Made by a program: the position numbers and the translations under genes. From Acetatifactor sp. (GTDB lineage: Bacteria > Bacillota > Clostridia > Lachnospirales > Lachnospiraceae), in the NCBI GenBank assembly GCA_016293615.1, contig JAEDDX010000004.1:16636-80635 (forward strand): a DNA stretch of 64,000 nt, in the 5' to 3' direction. The first letter of the stretch is position 1. Every line of letters begins with the position of its first letter. Of the stretch, positions 1 through 8,739 are shown piece after piece. The notes below the pieces were generated by a model, which saw nothing but the letters and a program-made list of their open reading frames with translations, searched no databases and was not told where the DNA came from.

Positions 1-892
1 TATCCACCCAGTCACCGTTCTCACACTCGGGAGTCTTGTACAGCTTCGAGTAGATGCAGTTGTGAAAATAATAGGTCTTCACATCCTTATAGTGATTGGA
101 CTTATGAACCGCCTGGAACAAATCATTCAGAAGTGTGCTGTAAGGGATCATGGTGCCGCCGGAATCCATTAACAGCAGCAGTTTGACTGCATTCTTTCTG
201 GGCTTCTGCATCACAATCTGCAGGCAGCCGCCGTTGTTGCAGGTTTTATCCACCGTTCCGTCGATGTCAAGCTCCGTCTCAGGGATATCCAACCGGCTGG
301 AAAACTGGCGCAGCTTCCGGAAGGCGAGCTGGAACTGTCTGTTATCAAGTACCCTGTCATCCCGGAAATCACGGTATTTCCTTGCGCCGACAACGGAAAA
401 GGCGGACTGGTAGCCGGTCTGGCCGCCGACACGCACGCCTCCGACATTACCTCCCATATTGCCGAAGGAAGTCTTGCCCATGGTACCGATCCAGAAGCTT
501 CCGCCGTTGTGTTCCTCGTTCTGATCCTTTAACCTCTGCTTAAATGTCTCCTCCACCTGCTCCTTGTCAACCTGAATGTCCTCCATCTGGTTCAGATGGG
601 CTCTGGCTTCCTCATGCGCAAGTTCCAGCATTTCGGACTTGTCCAGCCAGCGAAGCATCTCCCTGCCGACCTCCGTCTCCTTTTGGGAAGGCTTGAAGCA
701 TTCCTCGAAGGCCATATCAAATTTATCAAAATCAGTCTCGCTTTTGACCAGTATCATGCGTGACACATAGTAAAACTGTGTCAGTGAACTTCCGCACAAG
801 CCCTGATTCAAAGCATCCTGCAGAGTCAGCCACTCACCGAGGGTGACCCGCAGCCCCTTCGCCCGAAGGGTCTCAAAAAAAGTTATGAACAT
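1..892 (-). CDS. VWA (CoxE-like) domain protein, 3' end outside window
   Basis: The reading frame runs from ATG at 892 to the window edge without a stop, giving 297 codons; the C-terminus is missing. An in-frame stop lies just upstream, so the start is fixed within a few codons, and AGGATACAGGT precedes the ATG. The N-terminal 150 residues are helical and charged, followed by a glycine-rich stretch around residues 140-160 (WIGTMGKTSFGNMGG). Near residue 240 comes LLLLMDSGGTM, a VWA metal-site motif in which the usual DxSxS is DSGGT. It lies 112 bases downstream of the MoxR ATPase gene on the same strand. Such MoxR/VWA pairs are known as metal-insertion or complex-remodelling chaperones; the client here is unknown. 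Confidence 0.8.
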   Translation of the reverse strand, partial: MFITFFETLRAKGLRVTLGEWLTLQDALNQGLCGSSLTQFYYVSRMILVKSETDFDKFDMAFEECFKPSQKETEVGREMLRWLDKSEMLELAHEEARAHLNQMEDIQVDKEQVEETFKQRLKDQNEEHNGGSFWIGTMGKTSFGNMGGNVGGVRVGGQTGYQSAFSVVGARKYRDFRDDRVLDNRQFQLAFRKLRQFSSRLDIPETELDIDGTVDKTCNNGGCLQIVMQKPRKNAVKLLLLMDSGGTMIPYSTLLNDLFQAVHKSNHYKDVKTYYFHNCIYSKLYKTPECENGDWVD

Positions 893-1004
893 ACCTGTAT
901 CCTTTTCATCAAGATATCACTTCATGATCCGTCCCGCTTTTTCGTGTGTCAGAATACCATGATACCCAATTGGCACCTTACAAACACACCGTCTGAGCGG
1001 TATG

Positions 1005-1823
1005 TCAGTTCAAAGGATTCTGTCTGACCAGCTCCAGATCCTCATCCTTCTTCACGACCACGCCGACAAAGGGAAGCTCTCTGCGGATACGGTCTGCCGA
1101 GATACCGCCGATCTGAAGTGCATTGACCCAGTCGATCAATTCTGAAGTACTGGGCTTCTTGCGGATATCACGGATGCTTCTGATATTATAGAAGACCTCC
1201 ATGGCATTCTTTAACAGGTTCTCCTCCACATCAGGGAAATGCACCTTTACGATTTCTTCCATCAGGTCTCTCTCCGGGAAGTCGATGTAGTGGAAAATAC
1301 AGCGGCGCAGGAATGCATCGGGAAGCTCCTTCTCCGCATTGGAGGTAATGATGACGATCGGGCGATGTTTCGCCTTGACCGTTCTCTTGGTTTCGTTGAT
1401 ATAGAATTCCATCTGATCGAGTTCCCAGAGAAGGTCGTTGGGGAACTCCAGGTCCGCCTTATCGATTTCGTCGATCAAAAGGATGACCTGCTCATCGCTG
1501 TCAAAGGCCTCACCCAGCTTTCCGAGCTTGATATATCTCGCGATATCATTGACTCCTTCCTCGCCGAACTGTCCGTCATAGAGACGCTGAATGGTATCAT
1601 AGACATACAGACCCTCCTGCGCCTTGGTGGTAGATTTGATATTCCAGATAATCAATCTCTTGCCCAGAGCCTTCGCCACTGCTTCGGCCAGCATGGTTTT
1701 GCCCGTTCCGGGCTCTCCCTTGATCAACAGAGGCTTCTTAAGTGCAATTGCTATATTTACACTGGCCATAAGCTGTTCGCTTGCCACATATTCCTGTGTT
1801 CCCTGAAATGACTGCTGTTCCAT
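1005..1823 (-). CDS. MoxR-family AAA+ ATPase
   Basis: A 272-residue AAA+ protein. Walker A GEPGTGKT is at residues 36-43, Walker B LLIDEID near 115-121, and a sensor-1-like IVIITSN follows. The size and the compact single AAA module fit the MoxR/CoxD group, which act as ring ATPases with a VWA partner, and that partner is the next gene downstream. The ribosome binding site is weak (AAAGG about 14 bases upstream). It diverges from metF, with about 125 bases between the two starts. The assignment to the family is secure; the substrate protein is not predictable from sequence. Confidence 0.87.
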   Translation of the reverse strand: MEQQSFQGTQEYVASEQLMASVNIAIALKKPLLIKGEPGTGKTMLAEAVAKALGKRLIIWNIKSTTKAQEGLYVYDTIQRLYDGQFGEEGVNDIARYIKLGKLGEAFDSDEQVILLIDEIDKADLEFPNDLLWELDQMEFYINETKRTVKAKHRPIVIITSNAEKELPDAFLRRCIFHYIDFPERDLMEEIVKVHFPDVEENLLKNAMEVFYNIRSIRDIRKKPSTSELIDWVNALQIGGISADRIRRELPFVGVVVKKDEDLELVRQNPLN

Positions 1824-1949
1824 TGTATTTATCCATACCTTTCTTGTTTTTTTCCTGACTTTATGTTACGATAGATTCGTTGTAAAATCAAGAAAAACAT
1901 AGGAACCGATGAACCTTTGTATCGTCGGTTTGATTTGAAAGGAATCGAT

Positions 1950-2807
1950 ATGTCAGACAAACTCTTTACCAAAGCCAAAACGCTCTCCTTCGAGGTATTC
2001 CCTCCCAAGAAGGACGGAGAATTTGATGCTGCGTTTGAAATCATGGATGCACTCGGCGAACTGTCACCCGATTTCATCAGTGTGACCTACGGTGCAGGCG
2101 GAAGCAGAGCCGGGAAAAGCGTGGAGATCGCCTCATATATTCAGAACAAATTAAATATTGACGCCGTGATGCACATGACTTGTGTCGGCAACAAAAGCGC
2201 CGAACTGCTTGCCATCGCCGAGGAGCTTAAAAAACACAGCGTCTCTCATATTCTTGCACTGCGCGGTGACAGGCCGAAGGACATGACGGATGAGCAGTAT
2301 CATTCCCGTGAATTCGCGCACGCCAACGAGATGATTGCTTTCTTAAAGGGTCATACCGGGCTTCATATCGCAGCTGCCTGCTATCCCGAGAAACATTTTG
2401 AATCCTTCAGCATGGAGTCCGATTTGAAGAACCTCAAGGCGAAGCAGGACGCCGGCGCAGAGTATCTCATCAGCCAGCTCTTCTTCGACAATGACTATTA
2501 CTACAGTTTCCTGGAACGCGCGGATAAGAAGGGAATCTCCATCCCCATCAGCGCCGGCATCATGCCCATCACTTCGGCAAAGCAGCTGGGCACCACCGTC
2601 ACACTCGCAGGCTCCAGCATTCCGAAGGCACTTGCGGATCTCTTTGCCACCTACGGAGACGATCCCGCCGAAATGCGAAAGGCCGGTATCGACTATGCGA
2701 TCCGCCAGATTCGTGACCTGCAGGAAAACGGCGTCAGCCACATCCACATCTACACCATGAACAAGCCCCTGATTGCAAAGGAAATCTGCGAGGCAATCTA
2801 CCGATAA
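1950..2807 (+). CDS. metF: Methylenetetrahydrofolate reductase
   Basis: Reduces 5,10-methylene-THF to 5-methyl-THF for methionine synthesis, in the cytoplasm, as a flavin TIM barrel. The protein has 285 residues, the normal bacterial MetF length, beginning SDKLFTKAKTLSFEVFPPK; FEVFPPK is the family's N-terminal signature. ISVTYGAGGS, HMTCVG and LALRGDRP follow in the expected order. The frame is open to 1917, but I chose ATG 1950 because AAAGGA sits eight bases upstream and the homology begins there. It is a single gene on the plus strand, closed by a strong terminator. metY, another methionine gene, is far away at 53.6 kb. Confidence 0.94.
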   Translation: MSDKLFTKAKTLSFEVFPPKKDGEFDAAFEIMDALGELSPDFISVTYGAGGSRAGKSVEIASYIQNKLNIDAVMHMTCVGNKSAELLAIAEELKKHSVSHILALRGDRPKDMTDEQYHSREFAHANEMIAFLKGHTGLHIAAACYPEKHFESFSMESDLKNLKAKQDAGAEYLISQLFFDNDYYYSFLERADKKGISIPISAGIMPITSAKQLGTTVTLAGSSIPKALADLFATYGDDPAEMRKAGIDYAIRQIRDLQENGVSHIHIYTMNKPLIAKEICEAIYR

Positions 2808-2813
2808 CATAAG

Positions 2814-2857
2814 ACAATCCCCTCTCCTGCCGTGAGGTAAGAAAGGGGATTGTTTTT
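2814..2857 (+). terminator. Rho-independent terminator of metF
   Basis: A ten-base-pair stem (ACAATCCCCT with AGGGGATTGT), a 20-base loop and a run of Ts. It lies between the convergent ends of metF and gpsA, so it may stop transcription from both sides. Confidence 0.85.
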
Positions 2858-2864
2858 GCGTTCT

Positions 2865-3884
2865 TTATTGTATATCTTCCGGGAACGGGAAGGCCGGAAC
2901 CTCGATCTTCTTGTCTCGAAGCATCAGTTCCTTCACTGCCTGATCCGGACTCTTGCCCTCAAATAATACTGCATTGACCTGCTCAATGATCGGAAGCTGT
3001 ACATGATACTTCGCCGCAAGCTCCATGGCTGCCTTGGCGGAGTAAACGCCCTCGACTACCATCTGAACTTCCTCCATCGCCTCTTTGTAGGTTTTGCCCT
3101 GACCGATCAGAATACCGGCGCGTCTGTTTCTGGAATGCATGCTTGCACAGGTTACGATCAGATCTCCGATGCCGGTCAGTCCGCAGAAGGTCTCAAACTT
3201 CCCGCCCATCGCGGTACCAAGTCTTGCGATCTCCGTAATGCCTCTGGTAATCAGTGCAGCCTTGCTGTTATCGCCGTATCCGAGGCCGTCTGCAATTCCG
3301 GCTGCAAGTGCGACCACATTCTTCAGGGAACCGCCCAATTCGATGCCTAAGACATCCGGACTGATATAGACACGGAACACTTCGTTCATGAAGAGATTCT
3401 GGATGTATTCCGCAGTCGCCTTGCTTTTCGCGCCGACCACTATGGTTGTCGGCAGTCCGCGGCTTACCTCTTCCGCATGGGAAGGACCGGACAAAACAGC
3501 CACATCAGCCTGCGGAATCTCCTGTTCAATGATCTCGGAAAGCGTCATCAGAGTATGCTCCTCGATGCCCTTTGCAACATTGACGATCTTCTGGCCCGGA
3601 GCGACCAGACGGCTCAACTGATGTGCCGTTTTTCTGGTATAGGAGCTTGCTACCGCCATCACCAGAAGGTCTTTTCCCTCCACTGCCTCTTTCTCATCGA
3701 GCGTAAACTTCATATCCTCCGGCAGAATCACGCCGGGAAGCATCTTATGTTCATGCTTTTCCTGAAGCATGGTGATCTCAGCTTCCAACGCCGACCAAAC
3801 GGTTACTTCATTGCCGTTTTTATGTAATACAACCGCCAGGGCGATTCCCCAGCTTCCGCCGCCTAACACACTGACCTTTGCCAT
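2865..3884 (-). CDS. gpsA: Glycerol-3-phosphate dehydrogenase [NAD(P)+]
   Basis: Makes sn-glycerol 3-phosphate from dihydroxyacetone phosphate, the backbone for phospholipids. It has 339 residues, the usual GpsA length. The dinucleotide-binding VLGGGSWG is at residues 6-13, and the catalytic-lysine region ELGGSLKNVVALAAGIADG and GDNSKAALITRG lie in the second domain. It is the last gene of an operon after der and plsY; PlsY, 33 bases upstream, consumes its product. This pairing supports both calls. The start ATG at 3884 has an AGGAGAGG-type ribosome binding site. Confidence 0.95.
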   Translation of the reverse strand: MAKVSVLGGGSWGIALAVVLHKNGNEVTVWSALEAEITMLQEKHEHKMLPGVILPEDMKFTLDEKEAVEGKDLLVMAVASSYTRKTAHQLSRLVAPGQKIVNVAKGIEEHTLMTLSEIIEQEIPQADVAVLSGPSHAEEVSRGLPTTIVVGAKSKATAEYIQNLFMNEVFRVYISPDVLGIELGGSLKNVVALAAGIADGLGYGDNSKAALITRGITEIARLGTAMGGKFETFCGLTGIGDLIVTCASMHSRNRRAGILIGQGKTYKEAMEEVQMVVEGVYSAKAAMELAAKYHVQLPIIEQVNAVLFEGKSPDQAVKELMLRDKKIEVPAFPFPEDIQ

Positions 3885-3917
3885 ATCTACCTCTCCTGAA
3901 TCTGATTTGAATGATTG

Positions 3918-4571
3918 TTACACCTTGTTCTTCTTTGTCAGATAAGTCTTGCTCTCCGTCCCATGAATCAGACGCCCGATATTTGCCCTGTGTTTCCAGA
4001 AAGCCATCGCCGTCATACATCCGAAGACAAGATACATCTCTATCAGCTGCGCCTGTGTCATTCCCGGGAAAACTCCCAGCTGTCCGGAAATCACCAGCTG
4101 TATATACAAAATGGTATATACCAGCAGAGATCCCAGGGAAACATAATGTGTGGAAAAGAAAATTCCGAAGAATGTCAGTACGCCTGTTATCACAAAGTAG
4201 GGATGGAAGGACAAAACCATACCGGCCGTAGCTGCAATGCCCTTTCCGCCCTTAAATCCCATGTAGAAAGGGAAATTGTGCCCAAGAATCGCCCCTGCGC
4301 CGGTGTAGAGACAGAGCAGGTAGATGATATCGGTGTGGGTGGAGCCGAACAAAAGCCTGACGATCCAGACTGCGATCATACATTTCAGGCAATCGCCCGC
4401 AAATACGATCAGTCCGGCCTTGGTGCCGAGTACACGCAGCGCGTTGGTCGTTCCCGAATTACCGCTGCCGTGCTGTCTGATATCGATTCCGTGTGCCTTT
4501 CCGTAAAAATAGGCCGTCTGAAACAAACCGAAGATATTTCCGATCAGAATGCATATTAATCTGGTAATCAT
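3918..4571 (-). CDS. plsY: Acyl-phosphate:glycerol-3-phosphate acyltransferase
   Basis: Integral membrane enzyme that moves the acyl group from acyl-phosphate to glycerol 3-phosphate, the first membrane step of phosphatidate synthesis. The 217-residue protein has five or so hydrophobic segments and the family motifs GSGNSGTTNALRVLG near the N-terminus and GHNFPFYMGFKGGKGIAA in the middle. It overlaps the end of der by four bases (ATGA) and is followed by gpsA, which supplies glycerol 3-phosphate; its acyl-phosphate donor is made by PlsX, encoded at 39 kb. Confidence 0.94.
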   Translation of the reverse strand: MITRLICILIGNIFGLFQTAYFYGKAHGIDIRQHGSGNSGTTNALRVLGTKAGLIVFAGDCLKCMIAVWIVRLLFGSTHTDIIYLLCLYTGAGAILGHNFPFYMGFKGGKGIAATAGMVLSFHPYFVITGVLTFFGIFFSTHYVSLGSLLVYTILYIQLVISGQLGVFPGMTQAQLIEMYLVFGCMTAMAFWKHRANIGRLIHGTESKTYLTKKNKV

Positions 4572-5911
4572 GACTGCTCCTTTTCCCCGCGCTCCCTGAT
4601 GATAAACCGTAAGGGGGTTCCCTTGAATCCGAATGTCTCACGGATCTGGTTCTCGATATATCTGGTGTATGAGAAATGCATCAGTTCTTTGTCATTGACA
4701 AAAATGACAAAGGTAGGGGGCTTTACGGACACCTGCGTAATATAGTAAAGCTTTAATCTCTTACCCTTATCGGCCGGAGGCTGCTGCATCGCAACCGCTT
4801 CCGCCATGATCTCGTTCAGGACGCCCGTTGCAACGCGCATTGCATGGTTTTCACTCACCATGTCTATGGTTTCATACAGCTTGTTCAGTCTCTGACCGGT
4901 CAGCGCGGAGATAAAGAGAATCTCTGCATAGGGCATATAGGATAAGGTATTGCGGATCCTTTCCGTCACCTGATAGATGGTCTTATCATTCTTCTCGACA
5001 GCATCCCACTTATTGACGGCAATAATGACAGCCTTGCCTCTCTCATGGGCAATGCCGGCTATTTTGGCGTCCTGCTCGGTCACGCCCTCCACCGCATCGA
5101 TCAGGAGTACTACAATGTCAGCCCGTTCCACGGCGCTGACGGTACGCACGATCATATACTTCTCGAGGTCTTCCTTGATCTTGTTCTTTCTGCGAAGACC
5201 CGCGGTATCAATAAAGACATACTCTTTCCCGTGATAGGTCACCTCGGTATCCACGGCGTCTCTGGTCGTGCCGGCGATATCGGACACGATCAGACGGTTC
5301 TCTCCCAGCAGCTTATTGATCAGGGAGGACTTTCCCACATTGGGCTTACCGACGATAGCGATTCTGGGACGCTCGTCCTCTTCCTCATCTCCCTCCAGTT
5401 CGGGGAAATGTGCCATCACCTCATCAAGCATATCCCCCAGACCCAGTCTGTTGATTGCGGAGATCGGATGAGGATCCCCGATTCCCAGATTATAAAACTC
5501 ATAGACATCCGCCATGTACTTATTGATGCTGTCGACCTTATTGACCACCAGCACGACCGGCTTATGAGAACGGCGCAGCATATCCGCAACCTTTGCATCG
5601 GAATCCACAAGTCCCTGCTTTACATCCACCAAAAAGATGATCACATCCGCCGTCTCCATGGCGATCTCTGCCTGCGTGCGCATCTGGGAAAGGATGATAT
5701 CATTGCTGTCCGGCTCGATTCCTCCGGTGTCGATCAAGGTAAAGGATTTGTCCAGCCAGGTCACATCGGTATAAATACGGTCTCTGGTGATGCCGGGGGT
5801 ATCTTTGACGATCGCTATATTTTCACCGGCCAGGGCGTTGAACAGTGTGGACTTCCCCACATTGGGGCGCCCTACCACCGCAACGATCGGCTTTCTCTTC
5901 TTCTTTGCCAT
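4568..5911 (-). CDS. der: Ribosome biogenesis GTPase Der
   Basis: Double GTPase needed for 50S subunit assembly. The 447-residue protein has two G domains, P-loops GRPNVGKS (residues 14-21) and GKPNVGKSS (around residue 185), each with DTPGI/DTAGL and NKVD/NKWD motifs, and a C-terminal KH-like domain ending in a basic tail. It is the second gene of a four-gene operon. Stop and plsY start overlap by four bases, implying translational coupling. Confidence 0.96.
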   Translation of the reverse strand: MAKKKRKPIVAVVGRPNVGKSTLFNALAGENIAIVKDTPGITRDRIYTDVTWLDKSFTLIDTGGIEPDSNDIILSQMRTQAEIAMETADVIIFLVDVKQGLVDSDAKVADMLRRSHKPVVLVVNKVDSINKYMADVYEFYNLGIGDPHPISAINRLGLGDMLDEVMAHFPELEGDEEEDERPRIAIVGKPNVGKSSLINKLLGENRLIVSDIAGTTRDAVDTEVTYHGKEYVFIDTAGLRRKNKIKEDLEKYMIVRTVSAVERADIVVLLIDAVEGVTEQDAKIAGIAHERGKAVIIAVNKWDAVEKNDKTIYQVTERIRNTLSYMPYAEILFISALTGQRLNKLYETIDMVSENHAMRVATGVLNEIMAEAVAMQQPPADKGKRLKLYYITQVSVKPPTFVIFVNDKELMHFSYTRYIENQIRETFGFKGTPLRFIIRERGEKEQS

Positions 5912-5940
5912 ATTTCCTCCTTACAAAACGGGAAGCGGAC

Positions 5941-7269
5941 CTATCTTCCCAAAACACAATTCACAAAATCATATCCGCTTGATTTTACAATATCTATGGG
6001 CACTTGTAAAGCCTTTTCCACATCGGGCACATGATAGTCATCGAGGAATACATCCTCGCCGCTTCGGACGATATTCTCCGGCAAAATGAGTCTTTCGCCG
6101 AGTTTCCTTCCTTTCAGCTGTGCCATCAGGTCCTGCCCGGTGATGAGCCCGGAAACCGTAATGCGCTCTCCGAAGAAGTGATTGGTGATATCATATACAT
6201 GGATGCGGATGTTCGGATATGCCTCCATCATTCTCTCCGCCATCCTCTTAATATAAGGAAACGCAAGCTTGCCTGTCGCCATGGACATTTCGCCCGTTTT
6301 CGTAAGGCAGGGGAAGCCGTCACGCTGTGCGGATTCCTTCATGGCTTCCTCAAACTCGTTTAACAGCAGTCGCAGCATACCCACGCCGTTCTCGAGCTGC
6401 AGATATCCGTCATAGCGCTCCTCCTCCGGTACTTCTCTGTCCGCAAGGATGTACCACTCGTCACTGGCATGCACAAAATGTGTCCCATACTGCTCCATGC
6501 ACTGTTTTTGAAACGCTTCGATCATGTCGATGACCCCGCAGGCATCCTCCTTCTCAAACGGCTCAAGCGGGTAGAGTCCGTCACGGTACTTGGAGAGGCC
6601 GACCGGAACAACCGAAACACTCTCCAGGTTTGGCAGATACTTCATCAGCTCCCTGATACTGAATTCCAGCTCTTTTCCGTCATTTAGGCCCTTGCAGAGC
6701 ACAATCTGTCCGTTCATATGAATTCCGGCTTCCTGCAGCCTGTCCACCTTTTTCAGGGCTTCTCCCGCGAATCGGTTGTTCAGCATTTTACAGCGAAGCT
6801 CCGGATTCATCGTCTGAAACGAAATGTTGATTGGGGAAAGATGATACCTGCAGATTCTGTCGATATCATGGTCCGACATATTCGTCAGGGTCACATAATT
6901 GCCCTGCAGGAAGGAAAGCCGCGAATCATCATCCTTAAAATACAGAGTCTCCCGCATGCCGGGCGGCATCTGGTCGATGAAGCAGAACACACACTTATTA
7001 TGGCAGCGTCTGTACTCATCCATCAGCCCATTCTCAAACTCGATTCCCAGGTCCTCGTCATACTCCTTATCGACCTCCAGAATCCACTGTTCACCGTTTG
7101 GCTTCTCCACCAATATCTCCAGATAGGTATCCTGTACCAGAAACTGATAATCAAAAATATCCTCTATCTCCGTGCCGTCTATCGCGAGAATACAGTCGCC
7201 GGGCTGTATCTCAAGTTCCTCCGCAATGCTGCCGGGAAGAACCGTCTTAACCACATGTTTTTTTTGCAT
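5941..7269 (-). CDS. DUF512 / PDZ-radical SAM-like iron-sulfur protein
   Basis: A 442-residue protein of a family found upstream of der in many Clostridia. Residues 1-60 form a PDZ-like module (SIAEELEIQPGDCILAIDG). The cysteine cluster CHNKCVFC at residues 89-96 has CxxxCxxC spacing, as in radical SAM enzymes, followed by a barrel-like middle and a C-terminal DUF512 segment. No reaction is established to my knowledge. It starts the operon that continues with der 29 bases downstream. The start ATG at 7269 follows AAAGGATTTATTA. Confidence 0.85.
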   Translation of the reverse strand: MQKKHVVKTVLPGSIAEELEIQPGDCILAIDGTEIEDIFDYQFLVQDTYLEILVEKPNGEQWILEVDKEYDEDLGIEFENGLMDEYRRCHNKCVFCFIDQMPPGMRETLYFKDDDSRLSFLQGNYVTLTNMSDHDIDRICRYHLSPINISFQTMNPELRCKMLNNRFAGEALKKVDRLQEAGIHMNGQIVLCKGLNDGKELEFSIRELMKYLPNLESVSVVPVGLSKYRDGLYPLEPFEKEDACGVIDMIEAFQKQCMEQYGTHFVHASDEWYILADREVPEEERYDGYLQLENGVGMLRLLLNEFEEAMKESAQRDGFPCLTKTGEMSMATGKLAFPYIKRMAERMMEAYPNIRIHVYDITNHFFGERITVSGLITGQDLMAQLKGRKLGERLILPENIVRSGEDVFLDDYHVPDVEKALQVPIDIVKSSGYDFVNCVLGR

Positions 7270-7341
7270 TAATAAATCCTTTCACAAACACTTTGTCGAA
7301 GGCAGTGACACTCCGTGTATGATCGCTGTCTCCATGCTTAT

Positions 7342-7370
7342 ATCATACTAGATAAATCTTGACATGTCAC
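7342..7370 (-). promoter_or_regulatory. Promoter of the DUF512-der-plsY-gpsA operon
   Basis: GTGACA, 17 bases, TATGAT on the minus strand. Its -35 box abuts the -35 box of the prs promoter, forming the palindrome TGACATGTCA, so only one polymerase can bind at a time. Confidence 0.6.
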
Positions 7371-7387
7371 TAGCATAATGATATAAA
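7359..7387 (+). promoter_or_regulatory. Sigma-A-type promoter of prs
   Basis: TTGACA, 17 bases, TATAAA, with predicted start near 7394 and a 38-base leader to the prs start. No riboswitch-like structure fits in that leader. Confidence 0.8.
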
Positions 7388-7431
7388 ATAGTTGTTCAAA
7401 AGTAGATTGATACGAATGATCGGAGGTTGTC

Positions 7432-8613
7432 ATGCCCAACTTAGAAAAAATCGAAAACGCTATGCCTGTCGCTCCCCTGAAGCTGGTAGCCCTTCCTTCT
7501 GCCAAGAAGATGGGACAGCAGATCAACGAATACCTGGTTGATTTTCGCAAGACCGCACCCAACGGCAGGGTAAAGCAGGATCCGGCCTTTCACGGCTATA
7601 TCGAGAGCAATTACCTGATGGATGTCAGCACGCCCCGGTTTGGCAGCGGCGAAGCGAAGGCCGTATTCAATGAAAGCGTCAGAGGCAAAGACCTCTTTAT
7701 CCTTGTAGATGTCTGCAACCACAGTATTACATACAATATGAACGGTTATACCAACCACATGTCTCCCGACGATCATTATCAGGATCTGAAGCGTGTGATT
7801 GCCGCCTGCAACGGCAAAGCACACAGAATCAATGTCATTATGCCCTTCCTCTACGAAGGCAGACAGCATAAGAGAAACGGCCGCGAATCTCTGGATTGTG
7901 CCTATGCACTGACAGAGCTCAGAGATATGGGGATCGCGAACTTTATCACCTTTGATGCACATGATCCCAGAGTGCAGAATGCAATTCCTCTAAACGGATT
8001 CGACAACTTCACACCGCCCTATCAGTTTATCAAGGCTTTGCTTTCTTCCGAGGAAGACCTGAAGGTCGACAAGGAGCACCTGATCGTCATCAGCCCCGAC
8101 GAGGGAGCACTCGACCGTGCCATCTATTTTGCAAGTGTACTCGGTGTAGATACCGGCATGTTCTATAAGAGAAGAGACTACTCTACGATCATAAACGGCA
8201 AGAACCCTATCGTTGCGCATGAGTTCTTGGGCGATAACGTCGAAGGCAAGGATATCATCATCATTGACGATATGATTTCCTCCGGCGGAAGTATGATCGA
8301 CACAGCGAAGCAGCTAAAGAAAATGAACGCCCGCCGCGTATTCATCTGCTGTACCTTCGGACTCTTTACCGAAGGGCTCAAGGCGTTTGACGAAGCTTAC
8401 GCGAACGGCTATTTTGATAAGGTGGTAACCACCAACCTGACCTACCTTCCTCCGGAACTGTATTCCCGTCCGTACTTTATTGAAGCCGACATGAGTAAGT
8501 TCATCGCTTCCCTGATCGACTTCATGAACCACGATGCGTCACTGTCCAATGTCATGGCGACGACGGAAAAGATTCACAGTATTCTGGATGACTACAATTC
8601 CTCCAGACAGTAA
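7432..8613 (+). CDS. prs: Ribose-phosphate pyrophosphokinase, long form
   Basis: Makes PRPP from ribose 5-phosphate and ATP for nucleotide, histidine and tryptophan synthesis. The PRPP-binding loop IIIDDMISSGGSM is at about residues 277-288, and FDAHDPRVQN and YEGRQHKRNGRES match the ATP and ribose-phosphate regions. At 393 residues it is some 75 longer than the common form of about 315; the extra length is spread over the N-terminus and an insertion near residues 45-110, as in a clostridial subgroup. GGAGG lies five bases before the ATG. Single gene, with its own promoter and terminator. Confidence 0.92.
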   Translation: MPNLEKIENAMPVAPLKLVALPSAKKMGQQINEYLVDFRKTAPNGRVKQDPAFHGYIESNYLMDVSTPRFGSGEAKAVFNESVRGKDLFILVDVCNHSITYNMNGYTNHMSPDDHYQDLKRVIAACNGKAHRINVIMPFLYEGRQHKRNGRESLDCAYALTELRDMGIANFITFDAHDPRVQNAIPLNGFDNFTPPYQFIKALLSSEEDLKVDKEHLIVISPDEGALDRAIYFASVLGVDTGMFYKRRDYSTIINGKNPIVAHEFLGDNVEGKDIIIIDDMISSGGSMIDTAKQLKKMNARRVFICCTFGLFTEGLKAFDEAYANGYFDKVVTTNLTYLPPELYSRPYFIEADMSKFIASLIDFMNHDASLSNVMATTEKIHSILDDYNSSRQ

Positions 8614-8671
8614 TATAAAAAGAGTTACGCCTTGAAACATACCAGAACAAAGAATTTCGCTTGCGAAACAT

Positions 8672-8705
8672 AAAAGCCCCGGCCGTCACGGCCCGGGGCT
8701 TTCTT
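8672..8705. terminator. Bidirectional terminator between prs and the sensor kinase
   Basis: A GC-rich hairpin (AAAGCCCCGG...CGGCCCGGGGCTTT, one bulged base) flanked by A- and T-rich ends, between two convergent genes. A second, outer pair of arms (AGAACAAAG at 8644 and CTTTGTTCT at 8711) could extend the structure to about 76 bases. Confidence 0.85.
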
Positions 8706-8739
8706 TGAAGCTTTGTTCTTTGTATCTTTTTTCTCTCAA

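Noticed and set aside
5045..6034. A 329-codon plus-strand frame opposite der
   Set aside because: Antisense to a certain gene; such frames are common opposite GC-balanced coding DNA and this one has no start signal.
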